46,392 nt of DNA from Planctomycetota bacterium (GTDB lineage: Bacteria; Planctomycetota; Phycisphaerae; Phycisphaerales; UBA1924): assembly GCA_024276195.1 (NCBI GenBank), contig JAJRXR010000043.1, positions 1 to 46,392 on the forward strand. Direction: 5' to 3'. Below are positions 1 through 6,252 of this stretch, one piece after another. A program made the translations under genes and the position numbers. Numbering within the stretch: position 1 is the first letter of the stretch; every line of letters starts with the position of its first letter. The notes under the pieces were generated by a model that was not told the DNA's origin, ran no database searches, and saw only the letters and a program-made list of their open reading frames with translations.

Positions 1-138
1 CGTTGCATCGGGTGGCTCAAGCACAACCGGCGTCTCGGGACTAGGTACGAGAAGCTCGCCACCAGCTTCCTCGCCATGGTCAAGCTCGCCTTCATCAGCC
101 GATACCTGCGACTCTTGGAGCCGTCAGACACAACCTAG
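1..138 (+). CDS. IS5-like transposase, C-terminal fragment (cut by window edge)
   Basis: The first 45 codons in frame 1 run from the window edge to a TAG stop at 136-138. The peptide begins RCIGWLKHNRRLGTRYEKLA and continues through AMVKLAFISRYLRLL. This is the usual end of IS5/IS4-group DDE transposases, with the RRL.TRYEKLA block and the MVKLA.I.RYLR tail. The catalytic DDE residues lie upstream and are not visible, so whether the element is intact cannot be judged. No terminal inverted repeat can be assigned with certainty after the stop, because the next bases belong to a different palindromic repeat at 148-185. The family call rests on the pattern of the tail alone. Confidence 0.75.
   Translation, partial: RCIGWLKHNRRLGTRYEKLATSFLAMVKLAFISRYLRLLEPSDTT
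1..138 (+). mobile_element. Right end of an IS5-family insertion sequence (partial)
   Basis: Inferred from the transposase tail that ends at 138. Only the 3' part of the element is in the window. Its boundary probably falls between 139 and 147, just before the palindromic repeat at 148, but no target-site duplication can be checked without the left end. Confidence 0.5.
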
Positions 139-147
139 TGCCTTCCT

Positions 148-185
148 CCCTCTCCCCCTTGGGGAGAGGGCCGGGGTGAGGGGCT
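148..185 (+). repeat. Palindromic repeat, left copy flanking the DUF559 gene
   Basis: A perfect 10-bp stem (CCCTCTCCCC at 148-157 and GGGGAGAGGG at 161-170) with a 3-base loop is followed by CCGGGGTGAGGGGCT at 171-185. The same unit occurs inverted at 589-626, so the two copies bracket the DUF559 gene like terminal inverted repeats. The left copy overlaps the last bases of that gene by two positions. Repeats of this CTCTCCCC...GGGGAGAG type are known in many bacterial genomes. Confidence 0.85.
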
Positions 186-546
186 ACCGCCTCTCCTCTT
201 TCTTCTCCAACTCTACAATCCTCTCCCGCGCCACCCGCAGCAACGTCTCAAGCACACCATCGAAGTTCTTGGCCAGCTCGCTCGCGGTCACCCTGAATAC
301 AACATACCCGCGCCCTTGCAGCACCTTGTCACGCGCCTCGTCCGCTTCGCGCCGCCCGTCGTGATAGCTGCTGTCTACCTCGACGACGAGCGACGCCTCG
401 GGGCAGCAAAAATCCACAACGAACGGTCCGATCGGGTGCTGGCGCCGGAACTTGAAGCCGCCGAGACGCCGCCCCCTCAGCCGAGACCACAGCACACTCT
501 CCGGCGGCGACTGCTCGCGCCGGAGTGATCGGGCTCGGTCCGTCAT
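184..546 (-). CDS. DUF559 domain protein, Vsr/restriction-endonuclease-like fold
   Basis: The 120-residue protein matches the DUF559 family along its whole length: LRREQSPPESVLWSRLRGRR near the start, then GGFKFRRQHPIGPFVVDF, CCPEASLVVEVDSS, and a final RGYVVFRVTASEL block. The family has the PD-(D/E)XK fold also seen in very-short-patch repair enzymes. The likely active-site residues here are the D of VVDF and the E of VVEVD; the usual D after V(E/D)x is followed by SS rather than GG. I chose the ATG at 546 because GGAGG lies 6 bases before it. A second ATG at 567 would place that ribosome site inside the gene. Inverted palindromes flank the gene on both sides, which suggests a small transferable cassette. 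The cellular role of DUF559 proteins is not established. Confidence 0.85.
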   Translation of the reverse strand: MTDRARSLRREQSPPESVLWSRLRGRRLGGFKFRRQHPIGPFVVDFCCPEASLVVEVDSSYHDGRREADEARDKVLQGRGYVVFRVTASELAKNFDGVLETLLRVARERIVELEKKEERR

Positions 547-588
547 GTATTCCTCCCGGCGAGGCATAGAAGAGAGTGTAGGAGACGG

Positions 589-626
589 AGCCCCTCACCC
601 CAGCCCTCTCCCCGGAGGGGAGAGGG
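589..626 (-). repeat. Palindromic repeat, right copy flanking the DUF559 gene
   Basis: AGCCCCTCACCCC at 589-601 is followed by a perfect 10-bp stem, CCCTCTCCCC at 604-613 and GGGGAGAGGG at 617-626. This is the inverse of the unit at 148-185, with only the loop and one or two linker bases changed. The copy lies just upstream of the DUF559 start, so it may also form part of that gene's leader. Confidence 0.85.
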
Positions 627-686
627 AGCCGGAGAGACACTTGAAAGGAAATCCGCGCCTAGCTCGGGATTGCAATGGCTACTGAG

Positions 687-1271
687 TCAAGTGGACATTC
701 TCTCTGGCAGACCGATGAAACGCCTAGCGTTCCCGATGGTGAACACCGCCGTCGGCTCGTCGTTCCCGCGATACTGATACCGGATGTCATCTTCTTGAAA
801 GCTGCACGCAGGCTCTGAAGCCTGGCGAAGGGCTTGAGAGATCGCTCCTTCGATGAGACATCTCGTTCGCTGGTGTGTACCCATCGGAATCAACCAGATA
901 CGCATCGAACTCAGCATCTGATGAAGATGCGTCCCAAGCTCGCTCCGCCGTTGCAGAAACTCGTTCGCCCGGTATTCATCACCGCTCTTCCACATGCCGG
1001 GCCATATCTGCGCCCTCTGACCAGCAATGAAACTCTTGGCCTTGTGAATCCGGTACCTGCCGCCCAGATAGCAGAACAAGTGCTCTCGCGTACGATCAGC
1101 AAAGCTCCGCCCGGTTTCCCCGACGTAATAGACGAGCTCGTGACCAACATGCGGAACGGTCCACAGGTAGATTCCGTGTTCGCGGGCTTCCGGCGATTCA
1201 AACAGGTACCGCCCGCCATCCTCTTTGAGCCACGAGAACGGCCCTCTCGAGATCAATCGCATAGGTTCCAT
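687..1271 (-). CDS. GIY-YIG-like nuclease domain protein
   Basis: The 194-residue protein contains HGIYLW at about residue 32 and YYVGETG at about residue 48. These correspond to the GIY and YIG strands of GIY-YIG nucleases. The conserved helix arginine may be in RSFADRTREH just after, and the metal-binding glutamate may be in RCLIEGAI near residue 140. The sequence is too divergent to place in a named family such as UvrC, UPF0213 or homing enzymes. It stands alone between the DUF559 cassette and the kbl operon, and its lower GC than the neighbours fits recent acquisition. Two in-frame ATGs (1271 and 1262) are possible starts and neither has a strong ribosome site. Function is unknown; repair, restriction or mobile-element roles are all possible. 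Confidence 0.6.
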   Translation of the reverse strand: MEPMRLISRGPFSWLKEDGGRYLFESPEAREHGIYLWTVPHVGHELVYYVGETGRSFADRTREHLFCYLGGRYRIHKAKSFIAGQRAQIWPGMWKSGDEYRANEFLQRRSELGTHLHQMLSSMRIWLIPMGTHQRTRCLIEGAISQALRQASEPACSFQEDDIRYQYRGNDEPTAVFTIGNARRFIGLPERMST

Positions 1272-1318
1272 GCCGCCCCTATTCGTTTCTGTAACGTCTC
1301 CACCCGTGGAACCAATGC

Positions 1319-1762
1319 TCAGTCTTCCGCCAGAGCCTCACGAACCGCATCAAGCAACCGCTCTGGATTCCACGGCGAATGCACGCCTCCGTTGGGCTGG
1401 ATCGCCGTGAACTCGTCCGGCGTTTGTGCCGCGACTTCCTCGAGCGTCAACGTAAAATCAATAATCACGTTCGCCTCGATCAGCTCTCGATCCCGCGGCC
1501 CCAGAACAGCCCCGGTCTCTTGCGGATGCGTGCTGCCTAGCTCATCCCAAGAGCCGGGCCATCGGGGGGGATCGGATTCGCGGACAAACAGCTCGACAGC
1601 GTCCGCCGCGGCGATCACACAGGAAAGACGCCGGTCCTCCTCGGCTAATCGGCCAACAGCTTTCTTGTACGCGAATCCCGCTGCAACCACCGACCCGATC
1701 ACAATGGCGCCGATCGCGGCGACGATCCCGATCGCGACATACTTGCCCTTGACCCGCTTCAC
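1319..1762 (-). CDS. Hypothetical protein with one N-terminal membrane segment
   Basis: The 147-residue protein has a basic start (MKRVKGK), one hydrophobic helix at about residues 8-31, then a soluble, acidic domain. The likely topology is an N-in membrane anchor with an extracytoplasmic domain. Its ATG overlaps the kbl stop codon by four bases (ATGA), so it is translationally coupled to kbl and probably shares its mRNA. I recognise no family. Nothing in the sequence links it chemically to threonine breakdown. Confidence 0.75.
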   Translation of the reverse strand: MKRVKGKYVAIGIVAAIGAIVIGSVVAAGFAYKKAVGRLAEEDRRLSCVIAAADAVELFVRESDPPRWPGSWDELGSTHPQETGAVLGPRDRELIEANVIIDFTLTLEEVAAQTPDEFTAIQPNGGVHSPWNPERLLDAVREALAED

Positions 1763-2994
1763 AGCTTCTTCAGCGCCCCCACCAGCCGCTCAATGTGCTC
1801 TTCCGTGTGCGCCGCCGACATCTGGATGCGCAGGCGTGCCGTGCCCTCTGGGACCACGGGGTAGCCAAACCCGATCACGAATACGCCGAGTTCGAGCAGG
1901 CGCTGGGACATGCTGATGGCTTTGGCGGTGTCGCCGACGATGATGGGGAGGATCGCCGTGGGTGATTCGAGCACATCGAACCCGCTGGCTGCGATCTTGG
2001 CCCGGGCGCTGGCGACGTTGTCCCGAAGGCGCTGGACCCTTTGCGGCTCGTCCATCAGAATCCGGATCGCCTCGTTGGCGCTGCACGCGACGGTGACGGG
2101 CAGCGCGTTGGAGAACAGCGTCGGGCGCCCGCGCTGGATAATCAGCTCGGTCCCGCGCTTCGGTCCTGCGATGAACCCGCCAGCGCCCCCGCCGAGGCCC
2201 TTGCCGAGCGTGCCGGTGAAGTAATCCACCGTGCCGTTGGCAGCGTCGAAGCCCGGCGCCCCGGGACACATGTTGTAGTGCTCGTGCGTGCCTCGCCCGG
2301 TCTGGCCCATGACGCCGTGGGCGTGCGAATCATCGACGACGAGCATGGCGCCGAACTCGTTGCAGAGCCTGCGCAGGCCCGGCAGATCGGCGATGTCGCC
2401 CTCCATAGAGAACACGCCGTCGGTCACAAGCCAGAGTTGTCCCGTCACATCGGGATCGCTGCGCGCCGCCTCGAGCTTCGCGCGCGCGCTCGCCAGGTCC
2501 GAGTGCTTGAAGACGCCTTTTTTGACGCCCTTCTTGATGACCGACGTCAGGCGGATCGAGTCAATAATGCACGCGTGGTTCAGTTCGTCCGACAGGATGT
2601 AGTCCCCCGCCTCGCAGAACGTGGGGAAGATCGCCTCGCTCGCGTTCCAGCACGAGACGAACGTGTAGCTCGATTCCGTGCCCATGTACTGTGCGATGGT
2701 TCTCTCAAGCTGCTCGTGCGGCGAGAACGTGCCGCAGATAAACCGTACCGAGGCCGTCCCGGCGCCGTACCTGCGAAGCCCCTCGATCCCCGCCTCGACC
2801 ACCCTTGGCTCGTTGGCCAGCCCCAGATAGTTGTTCGAGCAGAAGCACAGCACCTCGCCGTACCCACGCATCTGCACGCTCGCGTCCATGGGCGACTCGA
2901 GCGTGTGCAGGCGCTTGTACTGCCCGGACTCATCGAGCGAGCGCAGGGTCTCATCGGTGCGGGCGTCAAACGGACGGGCAGCGGTGGTCGGCAT
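1759..2994 (-). CDS. kbl: Glycine C-acetyltransferase (2-amino-3-ketobutyrate CoA ligase)
   Basis: This 411-residue PLP enzyme of the alpha-oxoamine synthase family cleaves 2-amino-3-ketobutyrate with CoA to glycine and acetyl-CoA, the second step of threonine degradation. Family signatures in order are FCSNNYLGLAN near residue 50, ASVRFICGT near 85, SDELNHACIID near 135, VDDSHAHGVMG near 220, and the PLP lysine in TGTLGKGLGGGAGG near residue 260. The VRFICGT and NHACIID blocks favour Kbl over its relative BioF. The ATG at 2994 is preferred because AAGGGA lies 5 bases upstream; a TTG five codons earlier is less likely. A partner Tdh is encoded at 16007. The gene is first in a two-gene operon with the membrane protein at 1319. 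Confidence 0.93.
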   Translation of the reverse strand: MPTTAARPFDARTDETLRSLDESGQYKRLHTLESPMDASVQMRGYGEVLCFCSNNYLGLANEPRVVEAGIEGLRRYGAGTASVRFICGTFSPHEQLERTIAQYMGTESSYTFVSCWNASEAIFPTFCEAGDYILSDELNHACIIDSIRLTSVIKKGVKKGVFKHSDLASARAKLEAARSDPDVTGQLWLVTDGVFSMEGDIADLPGLRRLCNEFGAMLVVDDSHAHGVMGQTGRGTHEHYNMCPGAPGFDAANGTVDYFTGTLGKGLGGGAGGFIAGPKRGTELIIQRGRPTLFSNALPVTVACSANEAIRILMDEPQRVQRLRDNVASARAKIAASGFDVLESPTAILPIIVGDTAKAISMSQRLLELGVFVIGFGYPVVPEGTARLRIQMSAAHTEEHIERLVGALKKL

Positions 2995-3021
2995 CGGGGT
3001 CCCTTCCAAGGATCTGGCCCG

Positions 3022-3027
3022 ATTCTA
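3022..3027 (-). promoter_or_regulatory. Putative -10 element of kbl
   Basis: TAGAAT on the minus strand lies 27 bases before the kbl ATG, leaving room for a short leader that carries the AAGGGA ribosome site. No convincing -35 box is visible. Confidence 0.4.
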
Positions 3028-3076
3028 CGGCTCGGGCATGGGTCTCCACCCGGGGAACCGCACAAGCAAGCGGGCG

Positions 3077-3082
3077 TATACT
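3077..3082 (+). promoter_or_regulatory. Putative -10 element of the prepilin-like gene
   Basis: TATACT, preceded by G, is a near-consensus -10 hexamer in a GC-rich intergenic region. It lies about 88 bases before the ATG at 3171. It is back to back with the kbl promoter, so the 176-base gap 2995-3170 is a divergent promoter region. No -35 box is clear. Confidence 0.4.
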
Positions 3083-3181
3083 CCAAGACGCAGAGCGTCG
3101 GCGCCGGTCGTGGGGACGGGCGCCGCCGGGCGGCCCCCTTGCCCGATCCATCGCCGCGAAAGGACGACCAATGAGCCGCCC

Positions 3182-4255
3182 CTGAGCACACGCGCCTTCA
3201 CCCTTCCCGAGGCCTTTGTTGGAACGCTCGTCCTTGGCGCGATCGGCGCCAGCGTGATGGTCGGGATGGGCGGCGCCGACGAGATCCAGGGCGCCCTCGA
3301 CTCCGCCCGAAGGCACGCCCAACTCGCCCAGGCCCAGGGCGTCTACATCAACAACAACATGGGCCAGTACGCGGGCGTCAACACCAGCGGAGCGATCTAC
3401 CAAGCGCAGGGGATTGTCCCGGGTGTGGGCGTTGTTGACGCAAGCGACTTCCTGCTTGGTGACACCTCATCGAGCACCCCGACCCAGGCGCAGGACTGGA
3501 TCAGCCCGATCATGGGCGACACCGTCAACCTCGGCGCCAACCGGGCCATGCGCATGGCGAACATCCTCAACAAACTCGGCGACCCGCGCGCAACACGGTT
3601 CAACGACGTTCTCTTCGGGACCACCGATGACACCGCCGACTTTGAGACTGTGTTCGCCACTGTCGGCTTCCGCCAGGTCAGCTTCCTCCAGCCACGCTCG
3701 TTCCAGGTGTATTCGAGCCGGCGCGACGATGTGCCGTTCCCGCCCACTGACCTTATCAAGGGCGCAATCAATGTTTCTCGGGTTCTGAAAACGGAACACT
3801 CCGACACCCCCGCACTCGTCCCGATCGACTTTGAGCCCAACATCAACAACGTCGGCGTCTCCCTCGCGTCCAAGGTCATGCACGCCGACGGGACTCGCTT
3901 CTACTCAAATGTCATCGGTCTCGATGTAGATACCAGCACCCACCCCGAAGTCAACGGCGCCTTCGTTGACTTCGGCCCGATCGCCAAGTTTTCAACCGCC
4001 TACGGACGGGATGCAGTAGGCTCCGCCCCCGGCAACATCGAACTCAGCTTCCGCGGGCGCGACGGCTCCATGCTCGCCGCCATGTTCGATGGCTCCGTCC
4101 GCTCCTTCACCCGTCAGCAGGCCTGGACCGACCCCACCCCGTGGTACCCCTCGGGCAGCACCTTCACCGGGTCCAACGCGACGCCCGAGTCGATCGACTT
4201 CGCCGCCAAAAACTTCCTGCCGAGCAAGGATGGCCTCGGCGTCGTCATCCCCTGA
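3182..4255 (+). CDS. Prepilin-like protein, H-X9-DG type, with apparent frameshift at its start
   Basis: The reading frame encodes RAFTLPEAFVGTLVLGAIG near the start, a class III (prepilin) signal with A at -1, F at +1 and E at +5, followed by a hydrophobic helix. The C-terminal region contains AAMFDGSVRSF, like the H-X9-DG domain common in planctomycete pilin-like proteins. The best start signal is an ATG at 3171 with AAGGA 6 bases upstream, but it reads only MSRP before a TGA at 3183. One extra C in the CCCC run at 3179-3182 would give MSRPLSTRAFTLPE in a single frame. The coordinates given begin at the in-frame CTG at 3182, giving 357 residues. Either the gene is broken, the sequence has a one-base error, or CTG is used. 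A processed protein would sit in the inner membrane or a pseudopilus. Confidence 0.7.
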   Translation: MSTRAFTLPEAFVGTLVLGAIGASVMVGMGGADEIQGALDSARRHAQLAQAQGVYINNNMGQYAGVNTSGAIYQAQGIVPGVGVVDASDFLLGDTSSSTPTQAQDWISPIMGDTVNLGANRAMRMANILNKLGDPRATRFNDVLFGTTDDTADFETVFATVGFRQVSFLQPRSFQVYSSRRDDVPFPPTDLIKGAINVSRVLKTEHSDTPALVPIDFEPNINNVGVSLASKVMHADGTRFYSNVIGLDVDTSTHPEVNGAFVDFGPIAKFSTAYGRDAVGSAPGNIELSFRGRDGSMLAAMFDGSVRSFTRQQAWTDPTPWYPSGSTFTGSNATPESIDFAAKNFLPSKDGLGVVIP

Positions 4256-4302
4256 ACCGTTTCCACAGCCCATCTCGCCTTGGATGAGCACAGGCGCCCC
4301 GG

Positions 4303-4308
4303 TACACT
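4303..4308 (+). promoter_or_regulatory. Putative -10 element giving a leaderless mRNA (small ORF at 4315)
   Basis: TACACT ends 6 bases before the GTG start at 4315 and there is no ribosome site between them. The arrangement matches several other genes in the window, where a TAnnnT hexamer is followed after 5-9 bases by the start codon. Confidence 0.45.
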
Positions 4309-4314
4309 CGCCGC

Positions 4315-4548
4315 GTGCTCTGGCGATGGTTCAACCGGCGTGATCCGCGTATCGCCAGCGAGCGATTCTGCGGCGAGCACTCGCGTTGGCTGACCCAGGC
4401 CGTTCTCTCGCGCCGCCCCTATCCGAGGATCCCCACCCGCCTGGCCTCCAAGGGCGGTTTCTCCGGGCTCATGGCCCGCCCGCAAGGGTCGCTCCGGGCC
4501 GAGCGCTGGTGGGACGCCGCGTTCGAGCGCGTCAATGACCCGGACTGA
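4315..4548 (+). CDS. Small basic tryptophan-rich protein of unknown function
   Basis: A GTG start gives a 77-residue protein with four tryptophans and many arginines (LWRWFNRRDPR, RLASKGGFSGLMARP, RAERWWDAAF). It has no signal peptide or membrane helix. Codon use is GC-rich at third positions, as in the neighbours. The upstream TACACT hexamer 6 bases before the GTG supports a leaderless transcript. I recognise no family. It could be a small nucleic-acid-binding or ribosome-associated protein, but nothing proves this. Confidence 0.55.
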   Translation: MLWRWFNRRDPRIASERFCGEHSRWLTQAVLSRRPYPRIPTRLASKGGFSGLMARPQGSLRAERWWDAAFERVNDPD

Positions 4549-4725
4549 TCGTCGTCCACGCCCATCCCGGTCCGTCCCCCACGCCCGCCCCCACGCCCGG
4601 GCCGATCCCGTGCTTTGCCCCGGATGGGCGCCGGCTCAGCCCGCCCCCATCGGGGTTCATATCCTCTGCCCGTCCGACCGATGATCTGAACCCGGGGCCA
4701 ACCGCCCGGAGAGGAACGAGGCCCG
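4549..4725 (+). promoter_or_regulatory. Intergenic region before the membrane protein gene at 4726
   Basis: These 177 bases are C-rich, with repeated CCCACGCCC words. TATCCT at 4660-4665 is a possible -10 element, giving a leader of about 55 bases before the ATG at 4726. GAACGAGG near 4713-4720 is a plausible ribosome site. No RNA gene is seen. Confidence 0.3.
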
Positions 4726-5613
4726 ATGAGCGAGACCGCCCCGACCAAGAGCACCCTGAACCGCCCGTGGGTGCTCAAGATGCTGATCTTCATCGTTGTT
4801 GTCCTCGGGTTCGGCTCCTGGGGGTATTACGACGCCGCGGTCGCCTACCCGGCCCGGGGCGAGAAGTTTGCCGAGTGGGCCGAGTGGCAGTACCTCCAGG
4901 CCGGCGCCGGAGCCGACCGCGAAGAGTTCGGCTGGTTCCTGAGCAACGCCAGCGTGACGGACCCGGTCGCGGATCTTGAGTACCTCCGGGGCGAGGAGGA
5001 GCACGCGCGCAACCGGGAAGCCGCAACCAACCCCGACTCACGCTCGTACCGGCGCGCCAATGCCCTGCTCGCGCGTCAGGTCTGGCTCGAAGGCCTGCGC
5101 CTGGTCGGACAGCTCAAGCCCGAACGCACCACGATCGACAACCCGCGTCAGCGCCTGGAAGACCTCACGACGCAGTGGTCCAGCGCAACGCAGCCCAAGC
5201 CCCTGTCCGGGTTCGACATCCCGATGCAGTGGGGCATCATGGTGGTCTGCTACGCCGTGGGCGTCTACCTGATCGTGCTCTTCCTGCGAGTCGCTGTGAA
5301 GAAGTACACCTGGAACCCGGGCGAGCAGCGCCTGACCCTGCCCGGCGGCGCCTCGATCGTCCCCGCCGATCTCGAAGAAGTTGACAAGCGCAAGTGGGAC
5401 AAGTTCATCGTCTTCCTCAAAGTCCGAGAAGGGCACGAGACGCTCGGTGGGCAGGAGATCCGCATCGACACCTACCGCCACGCCAACGTCGAGGGCTGGA
5501 TCCTCGAGATGGAACGCACACAGTTTCCTTCCGAAGAAGAGGCTGAGCCGGATGCCGACGCGCCCGGCGCACCCGCTGATGGCGAGCCCGCGGACGCAGC
5601 CGCAGATTCCTGA
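4726..5613 (+). CDS. Two-TM membrane protein of unknown function
   Basis: The 295-residue protein has a hydrophobic segment near residues 17-37 (VLKMLIFIVVVLGFGSWGYY). An extracytoplasmic domain rich in charged residues follows. A second membrane segment lies near residues 168-188 (WGIMVVCYAVGVYLIVLFLR), then a cytoplasmic domain and an acidic Ala/Asp/Pro tail. The cytoplasmic part contains TLPGGASIVPADLEEVDKRK and GGQEIRIDTYRH, resembling a PH-like fold often found in membrane proteins, but this is only an impression. It is followed closely by the DUF456 gene on the same strand and probably shares its mRNA. I know no function. Confidence 0.8.
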   Translation: MSETAPTKSTLNRPWVLKMLIFIVVVLGFGSWGYYDAAVAYPARGEKFAEWAEWQYLQAGAGADREEFGWFLSNASVTDPVADLEYLRGEEEHARNREAATNPDSRSYRRANALLARQVWLEGLRLVGQLKPERTTIDNPRQRLEDLTTQWSSATQPKPLSGFDIPMQWGIMVVCYAVGVYLIVLFLRVAVKKYTWNPGEQRLTLPGGASIVPADLEEVDKRKWDKFIVFLKVREGHETLGGQEIRIDTYRHANVEGWILEMERTQFPSEEEAEPDADAPGAPADGEPADAAADS

Positions 5614-5653
5614 CCCGCAGCCCAGCCCCGCAGCCCGGATACCGCTGATCGAG

Positions 5654-6166
5654 ATGATCTACCTCGCCGCCTCGATCGTCACCCTCTCGGCCCTGCTGGG
5701 CATCGTGCTCACGCTCATCACGCTGCCGGGCATCTGGTTCATGATCGGCGTGGCGCTGCTGTGCTTCTGGTGGCAGCCTGACATGTTCAGCCTGTGGACG
5801 CTCGGCGCTGCCATCGCTCTGGGCATTCTCGCCGAGATCGCCGAGCTCATCACGTGCGCCGCGGGCGCGGGCAAGGCCGGGGGCACGAGGCACGGCGCCT
5901 GGGGCTCGATCGTCGGCTCGCTCGTCGGCCTGGTGCTGGGCACGTTCCTGATCCTGATCCCGATTCTCGGCTCGCTCATCGGAGCGGTCGTCGGCGCCTT
6001 CGCAGGCGCCGTCCTGGCCGAGCGGGGCGTCGCCGGGCGTCCCTGGGGCGAGAGCATGAAGTCGGGGCACGGCGCCGCGATCGGGCGGCTGCTCTCAAGC
6101 GTCATCAAATCCGCCTTCGCCGCCGCTGTAGCGATGATCCTGATCGTGGACGCGTTCTGGAACTGA
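5654..6166 (+). CDS. DUF456 family membrane protein
   Basis: The 170-residue protein is almost entirely hydrophobic, with about four to five helices and glycine-rich turns. It begins MIYLAASIVTLSALLGIVL and contains LITLPGIWFMIGVALL, AEIAELITCAAGAGKAGGT, and GSLIGAVVGAFAGAVLAE. The LPG loop and the GxxxGxxxG stretch near the end are typical of DUF456 proteins. The chosen ATG at 5654 begins directly with the first helix. An in-frame ATG at 5578 would add a proline-rich leader and overlap the previous gene. Function of the family is unknown; it would act in the inner membrane. It may be cotranscribed with the gene at 4726. Confidence 0.8.
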   Translation: MIYLAASIVTLSALLGIVLTLITLPGIWFMIGVALLCFWWQPDMFSLWTLGAAIALGILAEIAELITCAAGAGKAGGTRHGAWGSIVGSLVGLVLGTFLILIPILGSLIGAVVGAFAGAVLAERGVAGRPWGESMKSGHGAAIGRLLSSVIKSAFAAAVAMILIVDAFWN

Positions 6167-6173
6167 GCCCATC

Positions 6174-6210
6174 GCGGGTGTTCGCTATGCTCCATGCAAT
6201 GAACACCCGC
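6174..6210 (+). promoter_or_regulatory. Perfect 10-bp dyad enclosing a -10 element upstream of phoH
   Basis: GCGGGTGTTC at 6174-6183 and its exact complement GAACACCCGC at 6201-6210 are separated by 17 bases. TATGCT at 6186-6191 lies inside the spacer and looks like a -10 element; it precedes an ATG at 6199 by 7 bases. A repressor bound to both arms would cover the promoter. In RNA the dyad could also form a hairpin ending transcription from the upstream gene, but no T-run follows. Confidence 0.5.
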
Positions 6211-6252
6211 CCCGCGACCGGGGCGCAACGGACAGACCCAGGACCGCGATGA
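6199..6252 (+). CDS. Possible leader peptide upstream of phoH
   Basis: An ATG 7 bases after the TATGCT hexamer opens a 17-residue frame, MNTRPATGAQRTDPGPR. It ends in a TGA overlapping the phoH start as ATGA (6249-6252). The first codons fall in the right arm of the dyad. If translated, it would start a leaderless mRNA and couple ribosomes into phoH. The peptide has no recognisable run of one amino acid that would suggest classic attenuation, and it may be a chance frame. Confidence 0.35.
   Translation: MNTRPATGAQRTDPGPR

Noticed and set aside
2041-3174. Plus-strand frame of 377 codons opposite kbl
   Set aside because: Kbl has the PLP lysine and family blocks on the minus strand. The plus frame shows no motif.
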